Origin: an uncultured Burkholderiales bacterium
Lineage (GTDB): Bacteria; Pseudomonadota; Gammaproteobacteria; Burkholderiales; Burkholderiaceae_C
Length of the DNA: 45,519 nt
Reading direction: 5' to 3'
Assembly (NCBI GenBank): GCA_903864315.1
Contig: CAIPFK010000153.1
Span: forward strand, 1 to 45,519
The translations under genes were made by a program, and so were the position numbers. This document shows, piece after piece, positions 15,912-25,461 of this stretch. A model generated the notes under the pieces. That model saw nothing but the letters and a program-made list of their open reading frames with translations. It did no database searches and was not told the DNA's origin. Within the stretch, counting starts at the first letter, position 1. Every line of letters starts with the position of its first letter.

Positions 15912-17708
15912 ATGACTTCAACACATTCAATGGTGCAGCGCAAATTTGACGTTGTCATTGTGGGCGCTGGCGGCTCCGGCATGCGCGCCTCCCTTCAACT
16001 CGCTCGTGCTGGACTCAATGTGGCCGTGCTCTCCAAAGTCTTTCCCACGCGCTCACACACCGTGGCGGCTCAAGGAGGCATTGGTGCGTCATTGGGCAAT
16101 ATGTCTGAAGACAATTGGCACTATCACTTTTACGACACCGTCAAGGGCTCCGATTGGCTTGGCGACCAAGACGCGATTGAATTCATGTGTCGCGAAGCGC
16201 CCCACGCAGTCTACGATTTGGAGCACATGGGCATGCCGTTTGACCGCAATCCGGACGGCACCATTTACCAGCGTCCCTTTGGTGGACACACGGCCAACTA
16301 TGGCGAGAAGCCCGTTCAGCGCGCCTGTGCGGCGGCTGACCGCACGGGTCATGCCATGCTGCACACGCTTTACCAACAAAACGTCCAAGCCAAAACCAGC
16401 TTCTTTGTGGAGTGGATGGCGCTGGACATCATCCGCGATCAAGAAGGCGATGTGGTTGGCGTGACAGCGCTTGAAATGGAAACGGGTGAGATGTACATCC
16501 TCCAAGCCAAAACCGTTTTATTGGCCACTGGCGGTGCGGGTCGCATCTTCAAAGCCTCGACCAATGCGTTCATCAACACGGGTGACGGCTTGGGCATGGC
16601 CGCACGCGCAGGTATTCCATTGGAAGACATGGAGTTTTGGCAATTCCACCCCACGGGTGTTGCAGGTGCTGGGGTTTTGCTCACCGAAGGCTGCCGCGGT
16701 GAAGGCGCCATTTTGCTCAACTCCAACGGCGAGCGATTCATGGAGCGTTACGCGCCCACGCTCAAAGACTTGGCGCCCAGGGACTTTGTGTCTCGCTCGA
16801 TGGACCAAGAGATCAAGGAAGGCCGCGGTTGTGGCCCCAATAAAGATTATGTGCTCTTGAAGCTCGATCACTTGGGTGCCGAGACCATCATGAAGCGATT
16901 GCCTTCTGTGTACGAAATTGGGCTCAATTTTGCCAACGTGGACATCACCAAAGAGGCCATCCCTGTGGTGCCCACCATCCACTATCAAATGGGTGGCATT
17001 CCCACCAACATCCATGGCCAAGTGGTGACCCAGACCAGCTCCAGCCACAACGAGCCAGTGCAAGGTCTTTACGCCGTGGGCGAGTGCTCTTGCGTCTCAG
17101 TGCATGGCGCCAACCGTTTGGGCACCAACTCCTTGCTCGACCTCTTGGTGTTTGGTCGCGCCGCGGGCAACCACATCATTGACTTTCACCGCAACACCAA
17201 AAACCACAAACCCTTGCCCAAGGATGCGGCGGACCTCACCCGCTCGCGCGTGGCCCGTTTGGAAGCCAACACCCATGGCGAGTACGCCCAAGTGGTGGCC
17301 GACGACATTCGCTCGGCCATGCAAGAGCATGCGGGTGTTTTCCGCACGCAAGCAGTCATGGACGAGGGAGTTCACAAAATTGCCGAGCTCAGAGAACGCA
17401 CCCAGCACATCGGGCTCAAAGACCACTCCAAAGTGTTCAACACCGCTCGCATCGAGGCCTTGGAAGTTGACAACTTGATTGAATGCGCCCAGTCCACCAT
17501 GGTCTCGGCGGCGGCTCGTCATGAGAGCCGTGGCGCCCATACCGTGGATGACTATGCGGACAGTCCAGCGCACCCCAACGGCAGAAATGACGAAGAGTGG
17601 CTCAAGCACAGCTTGTGGTACTCGGAGGGCAATCGTTTGAGCTACAAGCCCGTGAACATGAAGCCGCTCACTGTCGAGAGCATCGAGCTCAAGGTTCGCA
17701 CCTTCTAA
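15912..17708 (+). CDS. sdhA: Succinate dehydrogenase flavoprotein subunit
   Basis: The 598-residue catalytic subunit oxidises succinate to fumarate. It has the FAD-binding dinucleotide motif VIVGAGGSGMRASLQLARAG (about residues 14-33), the covalent-FAD His in TRSHTVAAQGGIGAS, the active-site region QFHPTGVAGAG and LLTEGCRGEGA, the catalytic Arg in ERYAPTLKDLAPRDFVSR, HYQMGGIPTN, and SVHGANRLGTNSLLDLLVFG. Length is normal. It lies between sdhD and sdhB in an unbroken operon. Confidence 0.97.
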   Translation: MTSTHSMVQRKFDVVIVGAGGSGMRASLQLARAGLNVAVLSKVFPTRSHTVAAQGGIGASLGNMSEDNWHYHFYDTVKGSDWLGDQDAIEFMCREAPHAVYDLEHMGMPFDRNPDGTIYQRPFGGHTANYGEKPVQRACAAADRTGHAMLHTLYQQNVQAKTSFFVEWMALDIIRDQEGDVVGVTALEMETGEMYILQAKTVLLATGGAGRIFKASTNAFINTGDGLGMAARAGIPLEDMEFWQFHPTGVAGAGVLLTEGCRGEGAILLNSNGERFMERYAPTLKDLAPRDFVSRSMDQEIKEGRGCGPNKDYVLLKLDHLGAETIMKRLPSVYEIGLNFANVDITKEAIPVVPTIHYQMGGIPTNIHGQVVTQTSSSHNEPVQGLYAVGECSCVSVHGANRLGTNSLLDLLVFGRAAGNHIIDFHRNTKNHKPLPKDAADLTRSRVARLEANTHGEYAQVVADDIRSAMQEHAGVFRTQAVMDEGVHKIAELRERTQHIGLKDHSKVFNTARIEALEVDNLIECAQSTMVSAAARHESRGAHTVDDYADSPAHPNGRNDEEWLKHSLWYSEGNRLSYKPVNMKPLTVESIELKVRTF

Positions 17709-17762
17709 ACTCATTGAATCAACCCCCTCAATTCTTCCCCCCATTGTCCCTTGGAGCACCTT

Positions 17763-18467
17763 ATGCAAACCCGTACATTTCAGATTTACCGCTACGATCC
17801 AGACAAAGACGCCAAGCCCTACATGCAAACCATCCAAATTGAGCTCGATGGACACGAGCGCATGCTCTTGGATGTGCTGATGAAACTCAAAGAGCTAGAC
17901 CCAAGCATCTCCTTTCGCCGCTCTTGCCGCGAAGGCGTTTGCGGCTCAGATGCCATGAACATCAATGGTAAAAATGGCTTGGCCTGTTTGACCAACATGC
18001 TCAGCTTGCCACAAACCATTGTGCTCAAGCCCTTGCCTGGACTGCCTGTGGTGCGCGACTTGATCGTGGACATGACGCAGTTTTTCAAGCAATACCATTC
18101 CATCAAGCCGTATTTGGTCAACGACACACTGCCCCCAGAAAAAGAGCGCTTGCAGTCGCCCGAAGAGCGCGATGAGCTCAATGGTCTTTACGAGTGCATT
18201 TTGTGCGCCAGTTGCTCCACGAGTTGTCCCTCATTTTGGTGGAATCCCGATAAATTTGTCGGCCCAGCGGGTCTATTGCAAGCCTATCGCTTCATCGCCG
18301 ACAGCCGCGACCAAGCCACAGGCGAGCGTCTTGACAACCTTGAAGACCCGTACCGACTCTTTCGCTGCCACACCATCATGAATTGTGTGGACGTGTGTCC
18401 CAAAGGCTTGAACCCCACCCAAGCCATTGGCAAAATCAAAGAGTTGATGGTTCGCCGAGCCATTTAA
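17763..18467 (+). CDS. sdhB: Succinate dehydrogenase iron-sulfur subunit
   Basis: The 234-residue subunit relays electrons from FAD to the quinone site through three clusters. Ligands are visible for [2Fe-2S] in CREGVCGSDAMNINGKNG plus the following LAC, for [4Fe-4S] in CILCASCSTSCPS, and for [3Fe-4S] in CHTIMNCVDVCPKGL. ATG 17763 is chosen because GGAG at 17753-17756 precedes it; a TTG twelve bases upstream is less likely. The conserved DELNGLYECILCASC stretch and total length agree with the family. Confidence 0.97.
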   Translation: MQTRTFQIYRYDPDKDAKPYMQTIQIELDGHERMLLDVLMKLKELDPSISFRRSCREGVCGSDAMNINGKNGLACLTNMLSLPQTIVLKPLPGLPVVRDLIVDMTQFFKQYHSIKPYLVNDTLPPEKERLQSPEERDELNGLYECILCASCSTSCPSFWWNPDKFVGPAGLLQAYRFIADSRDQATGERLDNLEDPYRLFRCHTIMNCVDVCPKGLNPTQAIGKIKELMVRRAI

Positions 18468-18499
18468 CTTAAATCACCACCACAGGTCACCCATATTCC

Positions 18500-18796
18500 A
18501 TGAACGTGATCGACAACTTTCTTCAAGGTTTGGATCCCGCGGCGCCCTTGGGCGAGCGGGAATTCAGCAAATTGCGCTGGCGCTGCAGACGAGGCCTATT
18601 GGAAAACGATTTGATGATTCAAGCCTTTTTTGAGCAATACGGGCAAAACTTGACTGTTTCACAAGCCCAATCCTTGTATGATTTAATGGACCTGTCGGAC
18701 AATGACTTGTTGGATTTGTTGCTGAAAAGAAATGATCTTCAAGCCTCGTTTTTCACGCCTGAGCGACATCAAGTCTTGAACTTGCTCAGGCGCTAA
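18500..18796 (+). CDS. sdhE: SdhE, FAD assembly factor for succinate dehydrogenase
   Basis: The 98-residue protein belongs to the SdhE/DUF339 family, which promotes covalent attachment of FAD to SdhA. The hallmark RRGLLENDL motif is at about residues 30-38, followed by LYDLMDLSDNDLLDLLLKR. It lies 32 bases after sdhB and 57 bases before the chosen gltA start, so it is part of the sdh-gltA transcript. Confidence 0.94.
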   Translation: MNVIDNFLQGLDPAAPLGEREFSKLRWRCRRGLLENDLMIQAFFEQYGQNLTVSQAQSLYDLMDLSDNDLLDLLLKRNDLQASFFTPERHQVLNLLRR

Positions 18797-18853
18797 ATTG
18801 TGTCAAGCCCAACGTTTGGGCAGCCCCCCCCCATAGACAAAGGAAAGGCAATC

Positions 18854-20164
18854 ATGAACCTCGCCAATTACAAAGCCACCCTCTCCTTCGGCAACGGCGC
18901 GCCCAACATCGAGATGCCGGTTTACCACGGCACGATTGGGCCCGATGTGATCGACATTCGCAAACTCTATGGCCAATCGGGCATGTTCACTTACGATCCT
19001 GGTTTTTTGTCCACCGCGTCGTGCGAATCGGCCATCACCTACATTGATGGCGACAAGGGCGAGTTGCTCTACCGCGGCTACCCCATCGAGCAACTGGCTA
19101 CTGAGTGCAACTTCATGGAAACGTGCTATTTGCTACTCAAAGGCGATTTGCCCAACGCGACCCAAAAGCACGAGTTCTCTCACTTGGTGACCCAGCACAC
19201 CATGGTCAATGAACAGATGCACTTTTTCTTGCGCGGCTTCAGGCGTGATGCCCACCCCATGGCCGTCATGACAGGGTTGGTGGGTGCGCTATCGGCTTTT
19301 TACCATGACAGCACCGATATCAACAATCCTGAACACCGGGCCATTTCAGCCATTCGTTTGATTGCCAAAATGCCCACATTGGTCGCCATGGCCTACAAAT
19401 ACAGCATCGGCCAGCCTCACCTCTACCCCAGAAATGACTTGAGCTATGCGGGTAACTTTTTGCGCATGATGTTTGGCAACCCTTGTGAAGACTATGTCGT
19501 GAACCCTGTTCTCGAGCGCGCTTTGGACCGCATTTTCATTTTGCACGCAGACCATGAGCAAAACGCTTCAACCTCCACGGTTCGTTTGTGTGGCTCCTCC
19601 GGCACCAACCCCTTTGCTGCGATTGCAGCGGGCGTGGCCTGTCTCTGGGGTCCAGCCCACGGCGGTGCCAACGAAGCGTGCTTGAACATGCTTGGCGAGT
19701 TGCAAGCTGCTGGTGGCTTGTCAAAAGTGGGCGAGTTCATGGAGCAAGTTAAAGACAAAAACTCAAGCGTCAAGCTCATGGGCTTTGGCCACCGTGTTTA
19801 CAAAAACTACGACCCGCGCGCCAAGTTGATGCAAGAGACCTGCAACGAGGTCTTGTCCGAATTGGGCCTTGAGAACGACCCCTTGTTCAAGTTGGCCAAA
19901 GCTGTTGAGAAAATCGCGTTGGAAGACGACTACTTTGTTCAAAGAAAACTCTACCCCAATGTCGACTTTTATTCTGGCATCGTTCAGCGCGCCATCGGCG
20001 TGCCGGTCAACATGTTCACTGGTATCTTTGCCTTGGCCAGGACAGTGGGCTGGATTGCGCAACTCAATGAAATGATCGCCGACCCCGAGTACAAAATCGG
20101 ACGTCCTCGCCAACTCTTCACTGGTGCTGTTCGCCGCGACGTACCCCCCCTTGCCAAGCGCTAA
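18854..20164 (+). CDS. gltA: Citrate synthase (type II)
   Basis: The enzyme condenses acetyl-CoA with oxaloacetate. The 436-residue protein shows catalytic and substrate residues in [16 protein letters not shown] (His), [13 protein letters not shown] (His), [15 protein letters not shown] (His, Arg) and [14 protein letters not shown] (Asp). The Gram-negative, NADH-sensitive type II start [20 protein letters not shown] is present. I choose ATG 18854 because AGGAAAGG precedes it; a longer reading from 18800 adds a poorly conserved lead. It ends the sdh block and is followed by a terminator. Confidence 0.96.
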   Translation: MNLANYKATLSFGNGAPNIEMPVYHGTIGPDVIDIRKLYGQSGMFTYDPGFLSTASCESAITYIDGDKGELLYRGYPIEQLATECNFMETCYLLLKGDLPNATQKHEFSHLVTQHTMVNEQMHFFLRGFRRDAHPMAVMTGLVGALSAFYHDSTDINNPEHRAISAIRLIAKMPTLVAMAYKYSIGQPHLYPRNDLSYAGNFLRMMFGNPCEDYVVNPVLERALDRIFILHADHEQNASTSTVRLCGSSGTNPFAAIAAGVACLWGPAHGGANEACLNMLGELQAAGGLSKVGEFMEQVKDKNSSVKLMGFGHRVYKNYDPRAKLMQETCNEVLSELGLENDPLFKLAKAVEKIALEDDYFVQRKLYPNVDFYSGIVQRAIGVPVNMFTGIFALARTVGWIAQLNEMIADPEYKIGRPRQLFTGAVRRDVPPLAKR

Positions 20165-20183
20165 GCCACCACGGCTTACCATT

Positions 20184-20216
20184 AGCGACCCCGATCCCTC
20201 GGGGTCGCTTTTTTTT
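20184..20216 (+). terminator. Rho-independent terminator after gltA
   Basis: Perfect 11-bp stem AGCGACCCCGA / TCGGGGTCGCT with a four-base loop (20195-20198), followed by a run of T to 20216. It closes the sdhCDAB-sdhE-gltA transcript 20 bases after the gltA stop. Confidence 0.92.
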
Positions 20217-20402
20217 GAGTGCTCCAAAGTGGGGTGGGGCCCTTTGCCCAAGGCGCACGGCACTTGAAGCCTGCAAGGCGGCAGGGGGCAGTCCTGACGC
20301 AGCGGGCCAGACACCCACAAAAATTAGCGGCCACAGGGCAAAGGCCGACTCTTAGCGCCTAAAATAAACGCTTTATCCGACGCGTGAGAAAGAAGAATCA
20401 TC

Positions 20403-21824
20403 ATGGGACGAACACTTTACGACAAAATTTGGGATGAGCATGTGGTGCACAGCGAAGAGGACGGTACCGCGGTGCTCTACATCGATCGGCATTTGGTGCA
20501 CGAAGTGACCTCTCCTCAAGCCTATGAAGGCCTCAGACAAGCCCATCGCCCCGTTTGGCGTATCAGCTCTGTGGTCGCCACGGCGGACCACAACACCCCC
20601 ACCACCGGCTGGGACTTGGGCTACGATGGCATCACCGACCCCATCAGCAAAGAGCAAGTCACCACCTTGGATGACAACATCAAGGCCTTCGGTGCAGCCG
20701 CTTATTTTCCCTTTCTGTCCAAACGACAAGGCATCGTGCATGTGATCGGCCCAGAAAATGGCGCCGTCTTGCCGGGCATGACCGTGGTTTGCGGTGACTC
20801 TCACACCTCCACCCATGGCGCCTTTGGCGCCTTGGCGCACGGCATCGGCACGAGCGAGGTCGAGCACGTTCTTGCCACGCAAACGCTGTTGGCCAAAAAG
20901 GCCAAAAACATGCTCGTGCGTGTGAATGGCACCTTGGCCAAAGGATGCACTGCCAAAGATGTGGTGCTGGCCATCATTGGTCGAATTGGCACTGCTGGGG
21001 GCACAGGCCACACGATTGAATTTGGCGGCAGCGCCATTCGCAGCTTGTCCATGGAGGGACGCATGACCCTTTGCAACATGGCCATTGAAGCGGGTGCTCG
21101 GGCGGGTTTGGTGGCCGTGGATGAAAAAACATTGGCCTATACCAAGGACCGCCTCTTGTCACCCAAAGGGGTGGAGTGGGATTTGGCCGCAAGTTACTGG
21201 AAAACACTGCACTCCGACGATGACGCACATTTTGACACGGTGGTGGACTTGGACGCCAGCGCCATTGCACCCCAAGTGACGTGGGGCACCTCTCCCGAGA
21301 TGGTGCTCGACATCCTCTCCACCGTCCCCGATCCAGACAAAGAGCGCGACCCCGCCAAGCGCTTGGCCATTGAGCGCGCGTTGGTCTACATGGGACTCGA
21401 GCCAGGAAAACCAATTGCTGATATCCACGTGGACAAGGTCTTCATTGGTTCGTGCACCAACTCGCGCATTGAAGACATGCGAGACGCGGCTCGGGTGGTC
21501 AAACACATCGGTCAAAAAGTGGCCAAAAACGTCAAGCTCGCCTTGGTGGTTCCGGGGTCTGGTTTGGTCAAAGAACAAGCCGAGCGAGAAGGCTTGGATG
21601 TGATTTTCAAGGCCGCTGGGTTTGAGTGGCGCGAGCCTGGTTGCTCCATGTGTTTGGCCATGAATGCCGACAAGCTCGAGCCCCAAGAGCGTTGTGCCTC
21701 CACGAGCAACCGCAATTTTGAAGGCCGCCAAGGTGCGGGTGGGCGCACCCATTTGGTCTCCCCCGCCATGGCCGCGGCCGCGGCCATTCATGGTCACTTC
21801 GTTGACGTTCGTCAGTTTTCCTGA
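20403..21824 (+). CDS. leuC: 3-isopropylmalate dehydratase large subunit
   Basis: LeuC and LeuD isomerise 2-isopropylmalate to 3-isopropylmalate in leucine synthesis. The 473-residue protein shows [21 protein letters not shown], cluster cysteines in [18 protein letters not shown] and in [10 protein letters not shown], and the family opening [12 protein letters not shown]. It starts about 185 bases after the gltA terminator, with TAAAAT at about 20359 as a possible -10 element, and is followed by leuD after 29 bases. Confidence 0.96.
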   Translation: MGRTLYDKIWDEHVVHSEEDGTAVLYIDRHLVHEVTSPQAYEGLRQAHRPVWRISSVVATADHNTPTTGWDLGYDGITDPISKEQVTTLDDNIKAFGAAAYFPFLSKRQGIVHVIGPENGAVLPGMTVVCGDSHTSTHGAFGALAHGIGTSEVEHVLATQTLLAKKAKNMLVRVNGTLAKGCTAKDVVLAIIGRIGTAGGTGHTIEFGGSAIRSLSMEGRMTLCNMAIEAGARAGLVAVDEKTLAYTKDRLLSPKGVEWDLAASYWKTLHSDDDAHFDTVVDLDASAIAPQVTWGTSPEMVLDILSTVPDPDKERDPAKRLAIERALVYMGLEPGKPIADIHVDKVFIGSCTNSRIEDMRDAARVVKHIGQKVAKNVKLALVVPGSGLVKEQAEREGLDVIFKAAGFEWREPGCSMCLAMNADKLEPQERCASTSNRNFEGRQGAGGRTHLVSPAMAAAAAIHGHFVDVRQFS

Positions 21825-21853
21825 ACCGACTCAAAAAGAATAAGGACACGAGC

Positions 21854-22504
21854 ATGCAAAAATTCACACTACACAAGGGTTTGGTCGCCCCCATGGACCG
21901 AGAGAATGTGGACACGGATGCCATCATCCCCAAGCAGTTTTTGAAATCCATCAAGAAAACCGGATTTGGCCCCAATTTATTTGACGAATGGCGCTACTTG
22001 GACCACGGAGAGCCAGGACAAGACCCCAAGAGTCGAAAAATCAATCCTGATTTCATCTTGAATTTGCCACGCTACCAAGGGGCGTCCATTTTGATTGCCC
22101 GCAAGAACTTTGGGTGCGGCTCCTCCAGGGAGCACGCCCCTTGGGCCATTGACCAATATGGCTTTCGGGCCATCTTGGCGCCGAGCTATGCCGACATCTT
22201 TTTCAATAACTGCTTTAAAAATGGCCTCTTGCCCATCGTCTTGCCCGAACGCGTGATTGATCATTTGTTTGCACAAGTCGCGGGCTTCGTTGGCTTTGAG
22301 CTCACGATTGACTTGAGCGCTCAAGTGGTGTTGGCGCCCGATGGTGAATCCTACCCCTTTGAGGTTCAGGCCTTTAAAAAACATTGTTTGATCAATGGCT
22401 TGGATGACATTGGCCTCACACTCACGCATTCACAAAAAATTCGGGACTATGAGTCGCACCGTTTGACCACCAAGCCTTGGCTTGCTCACACCCTGGCCAC
22501 TTGA
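21854..22504 (+). CDS. leuD: 3-isopropylmalate dehydratase small subunit
   Basis: The 216-residue subunit forms the swivel domain of isopropylmalate isomerase. It has the start [20 protein letters not shown], the [10 protein letters not shown] segment and the diagnostic [15 protein letters not shown] loop (about residues 91-105). AAGGACA precedes the ATG. It lies 29 bases after leuC and about 100 bases before leuB. Confidence 0.96.
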   Translation: MQKFTLHKGLVAPMDRENVDTDAIIPKQFLKSIKKTGFGPNLFDEWRYLDHGEPGQDPKSRKINPDFILNLPRYQGASILIARKNFGCGSSREHAPWAIDQYGFRAILAPSYADIFFNNCFKNGLLPIVLPERVIDHLFAQVAGFVGFELTIDLSAQVVLAPDGESYPFEVQAFKKHCLINGLDDIGLTLTHSQKIRDYESHRLTTKPWLAHTLAT

Positions 22505-22608
22505 AGTCTCGCCCCATCAATTCGCGCGTGTGCGCCTGTGCTCGTGTGCCCAGCGTATGAATGAACGCCATTGACCAAGAGCACGCCAGACCCCCTTCAC
22601 CACATCAC

Positions 22609-23700
22609 ATGACCATGAAAAAAATAGCAGTACTTCCCGGCGACGGCATCGGCCAAGAAATTGTGCGCGAGGCCTTGAAGGTTTTGGCCGTTTTAAAACT
22701 CAACTTGGAGATGCACGAAGCCTTGGTGGGCGGGTGCGCCTACGACGCCCACGGACATCCACTGCCCCCCAGCACCTTGGACTTGGCAATGACCTCGGAT
22801 GCAGTGCTCTTTGGGGCAGTGGGCGACTGGAAATACGACAAACTCGATCGCCCCTTGAGGCCTGAGCAAGCGATTTTGGGATTGCGCAAACACATGGGAC
22901 TGTTTGCCAATTTCAGGCCCGCCATTTGTTACCCCGAGCTCGTTGGTGCATCTTCCCTCAAAAACGAGCTGATTGCTGGCTTGGATATTTTGATCATCCG
23001 CGAACTCACGGGTGACATCTATTTTGGCCAGCCCAGGGGACAACGGGTGGCCACCGATGGTCACTTTCCGGGCGCCCCCGAGGCCTTTGACACCATGCGC
23101 TACTCTCGTCCCGAGATTGAACGCATTGCGCATGTGGCGTTTCAAGCCGCCCAAAAGCGCTCCAAACGCTTGACCAGTGTGGACAAAGCCAATGTGCTGG
23201 AGACCTCCCAGTTTTGGCGTGACGTGGTGACGCAAATATCAAGTGAGTATCCCGAGGTGGCCTTGGACCACATGTATGTCGACAACGCGGCCATGCAATT
23301 GGTCAAAGAGCCCAAAAAGTTCGATGTGATCGTCACGGGCAATTTGTTTGGTGATATTTTGTCCGACGAAGCGGCCATGCTCACCGGCTCCATTGGCATG
23401 CTGCCCTCGGCCTCGCTCAACTCAAAGAACCAAGGCCTCTATGAACCTAGTCATGGCAGTGCGCCCGACATTGCGGGGCAAGGCATCGCCAACCCCTTGG
23501 CCACGATTTTGTCAGCGGCCATGATGCTGCGCTTCTCGCTGGGTGAGCCCCAAGCCGCCTTGCTCATTGAGGAGGCCGTGAAGTCTGTGCTTGCTGCAGG
23601 ACTCAGAACTGGTGACATCTTCAGCGTGGGTTGCACGCGGGTCAATACCCAGGAGATGGGAGATGCTGTGGTGAAGGCCTTGAAAGCCCGGGTTCATTGA
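22609..23700 (+). CDS. leuB: 3-isopropylmalate dehydrogenase
   Basis: LeuB oxidises and decarboxylates 3-isopropylmalate to 2-ketoisocaproate. The 363-residue enzyme begins [18 protein letters not shown] and shows [11 protein letters not shown]-like AVGDWKYD, the [10 protein letters not shown] motif, [20 protein letters not shown] with substrate residues, and [20 protein letters not shown] with metal-binding Asp residues. ATG 22609 or 22615 gives the usual family start. An upstream in-frame ATG at 22561 would add 16 residues without family support. No strong Shine-Dalgarno sequence is seen. Confidence 0.95.
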   Translation: MTMKKIAVLPGDGIGQEIVREALKVLAVLKLNLEMHEALVGGCAYDAHGHPLPPSTLDLAMTSDAVLFGAVGDWKYDKLDRPLRPEQAILGLRKHMGLFANFRPAICYPELVGASSLKNELIAGLDILIIRELTGDIYFGQPRGQRVATDGHFPGAPEAFDTMRYSRPEIERIAHVAFQAAQKRSKRLTSVDKANVLETSQFWRDVVTQISSEYPEVALDHMYVDNAAMQLVKEPKKFDVIVTGNLFGDILSDEAAMLTGSIGMLPSASLNSKNQGLYEPSHGSAPDIAGQGIANPLATILSAAMMLRFSLGEPQAALLIEEAVKSVLAAGLRTGDIFSVGCTRVNTQEMGDAVVKALKARVH

Positions 23701-23706
23701 GTGAGG

Positions 23707-23733
23707 GCACACGGCCCCCAAGGGGGCGTGTGC
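23707..23733 (+). terminator. Hairpin after leuB
   Basis: GCACACG and CCCCC pair with GGGGGCGTGTGC around a tiny loop, with one bulged G. The stem is strong and begins 7 bases after the leuB stop, but no T-tract follows at once; the first T-run is at about 23784. It may end or stabilise the leu transcript. Confidence 0.5.
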
Positions 23734-23871
23734 AGTGCAACGCTGATCAAGAGCGGCTCGAGTCGATGACTGAACTCAGTTCTCTTTTTTTTAGAATCAT
23801 TTCGCATTAAAATCAATCTCCTTTTCCCAAGTCACTGAGCAATCGTCTCTTTGGTGCATCTCTTTCAAACG

Positions 23872-23890
23872 GTTGGCCTTCATGGCCAAC
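23872..23890. promoter_or_regulatory. Inverted repeat in the asd leader
   Basis: GTTGGCC-TTCAT-GGCCAAC forms a 7-bp stem with a five-base loop, 43 bases before the asd ATG. It could be an operator or a leader hairpin. The rest of the 233-base leuB-asd gap holds an AT-rich stretch with CATTAAAAT at about 23806, a possible -10 region. Confidence 0.3.
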
Positions 23891-23933
23891 GAAGATGCGG
23901 GATGACATTTTTTTCAGCAGAGGAAAACCCAAG

Positions 23934-25076
23934 ATGAGTCAAGCAAAAAAGATATTAGGCCTGGTGGGATGGCGTGGAATGGTGGGTTCAGTCCTGATGG
24001 ACCGAATGAGCCAAGAGGGTGACTTCAACAAGGTCGAAACCCTGTTCTTCACCACCTCCAATGCCGGAGGACAAGCGCCCCATTTCGCCAAAAGCCAGAC
24101 GACACTCTTGGACGCCCACGATGTGCAAAGCCTCATGCAGTGTGACATCATCATCACCGCACAAGGCGGTGACTACACTCAAGAGATTCACCCCAAACTG
24201 CGCTCGAGTGGCTGGAATGGCCACTGGATTGATGCCGCCTCCACTTTGCGCATGAAGTCCGATGCCGTGATCATTTTGGACCCTGTCAATCGCCACGTGA
24301 TTGACCAAGCGCTCGAGAGTGGCAACCGCAATTGGATTGGTGGCAACTGCACGGTGAGTTTGATGCTGATGGCCCTCGGAGGTCTGTTCAAAGCCGATTT
24401 GGTGGAATGGGTCTCGGCCATGACCTACCAAGCGGCGTCTGGGGCTGGCGCACAAAACATGCGCGAGTTGTTGGCACAAATGGGCGCCTTGCACGACAGT
24501 GTCAAAACCGAACTGGCCGATCCAGCAAGCGCCATTTTGGAGATCGATCAAAAAGTGGCCCAAACCCTCAGGTCTGCAGATTTTCCTGTCAAGAACTTTC
24601 GCGGCAGTGCTTTGGCGGGCAGCCTGATTCCTTGGATTGACGTGCCTGTTGAGCACGGACAAAGCAAAGAAGAATGGAAAGGCGGTGCGGAGTGCAACAA
24701 AATCTTGGGCCTACCGGGCTTCAGAAGCCCAGGCAGCATTCCCATTGACGGCTTGTGTGTTCGGGTGGGCTCGATGCGTTGCCACTCCCAAGGGCTCACC
24801 ATCAAATTGAAAAAAGACATCCCTCTGGCTGAGATCGAGCATTTGTTGGCCCATGCCAACGATTGGGTCAAAGTGATTCCCAATGAAAGAGAGGCGAGTG
24901 AGCGCCTACTCACTCCGCAAGCCGTCACTGGCCGGCTTGACGTGCCCGTGGGTCGCCTGCACAAATTGGCGATGGGGCCTGAATACTTGGGGGCTTTCAC
25001 CGTGGGCGACCAGCTGCTTTGGGGCGCTGCTGAGCCCTTGCGGCGCATGCTCAACATCGTGTTGCAAGCGGCATGA
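23934..25076 (+). CDS. asd: Aspartate-semialdehyde dehydrogenase
   Basis: Asd reduces aspartyl phosphate to aspartate semialdehyde, the branch point for lysine/diaminopimelate, threonine and methionine. The 380-residue Gram-negative type enzyme has the NADP motif [18 protein letters not shown], the catalytic Cys in [16 protein letters not shown] (about residue 139), [16 protein letters not shown] and the catalytic His in [26 protein letters not shown] at 23919-23924 supports ATG 23934 over an upstream ATG. The order asd-fimV-truA-trpF is conserved in beta- and gammaproteobacteria. Confidence 0.96.
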   Translation: MSQAKKILGLVGWRGMVGSVLMDRMSQEGDFNKVETLFFTTSNAGGQAPHFAKSQTTLLDAHDVQSLMQCDIIITAQGGDYTQEIHPKLRSSGWNGHWIDAASTLRMKSDAVIILDPVNRHVIDQALESGNRNWIGGNCTVSLMLMALGGLFKADLVEWVSAMTYQAASGAGAQNMRELLAQMGALHDSVKTELADPASAILEIDQKVAQTLRSADFPVKNFRGSALAGSLIPWIDVPVEHGQSKEEWKGGAECNKILGLPGFRSPGSIPIDGLCVRVGSMRCHSQGLTIKLKKDIPLAEIEHLLAHANDWVKVIPNEREASERLLTPQAVTGRLDVPVGRLHKLAMGPEYLGAFTVGDQLLWGAAEPLRRMLNIVLQAA

Positions 25077-25100
25077 TGTTGAGGGTGAGGATGGCGTGGA

Positions 25101-25130
25101 AGTGACCCTAAGTGACTCTAAGTGACACTG
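25101..25130. repeat. Three 10-bp tandem units
   Basis: Units read AGTGACCCTA, AGTGACTCTA and AGTGACACTG, immediately downstream of asd. The decay from unit to unit suggests an old slippage repeat. Confidence 0.75.
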
Positions 25131-25208
25131 CAAGCGTGCAACACGCAACTGCACGAGGTCTTTATCCTGAAAGCGCTTGGCTCACACCCCTCGAGTTGGC
25201 TCTTGGAG

Positions 25209-25235
25209 CGACAGGACCGACAGAACCGACAGAAC
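25209..25235. repeat. Three 9-bp tandem units
   Basis: Units read CGACAGGAC, CGACAGAAC and CGACAGAAC in the asd-fimV gap. No coding role is evident. Confidence 0.8.
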
Positions 25236-25461
25236 AGCTCTAGGCTGACCAAGACTGACCAAAAGCGTGGTATTTCAGCGTTTTTAAGCCACACCAAGCG
25301 CTTGCAAGGGTCATTCTGAGCAGTCTGGCTGGCTAAAATGGGGCCTGAAAAGAAATGATGGAAAAGCAAGCTTGGGTCTTTGTCCATGAGACCCATGGCC
25401 GAACTGGCTTTGCGTCATGGCTTCGCTAACCGACCGTAGATGAACATTGCGAAAGACCACT

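Larger units (their letters stand above)
25077..25461. other. Non-coding gap between asd and fimV with short tandem repeats
   Basis: I see no convincing gene in these 385 bases. They contain two short tandem repeats (entered separately), a small hairpin GCGTG-CAA-CACGC at 25134-25146 just after the asd stop, and a paired CTGACCAA motif near 25247-25262. The hairpin has no T-tract. No clear fimV promoter could be fixed. Confidence 0.6.

Noticed and set aside
23783-23815. Second Fur-like site upstream of asd (minus-strand AATGCGAAATGATTCT)
   Set aside because: The two half-sites are out of register compared with the feoA box and pair poorly, and asd is not an expected iron-regulated gene.
25118-25396. 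92-codon minus-strand reading in the asd-fimV gap
   Set aside because: It runs through short tandem repeats, has no ribosome-binding site and no recognisable motif.
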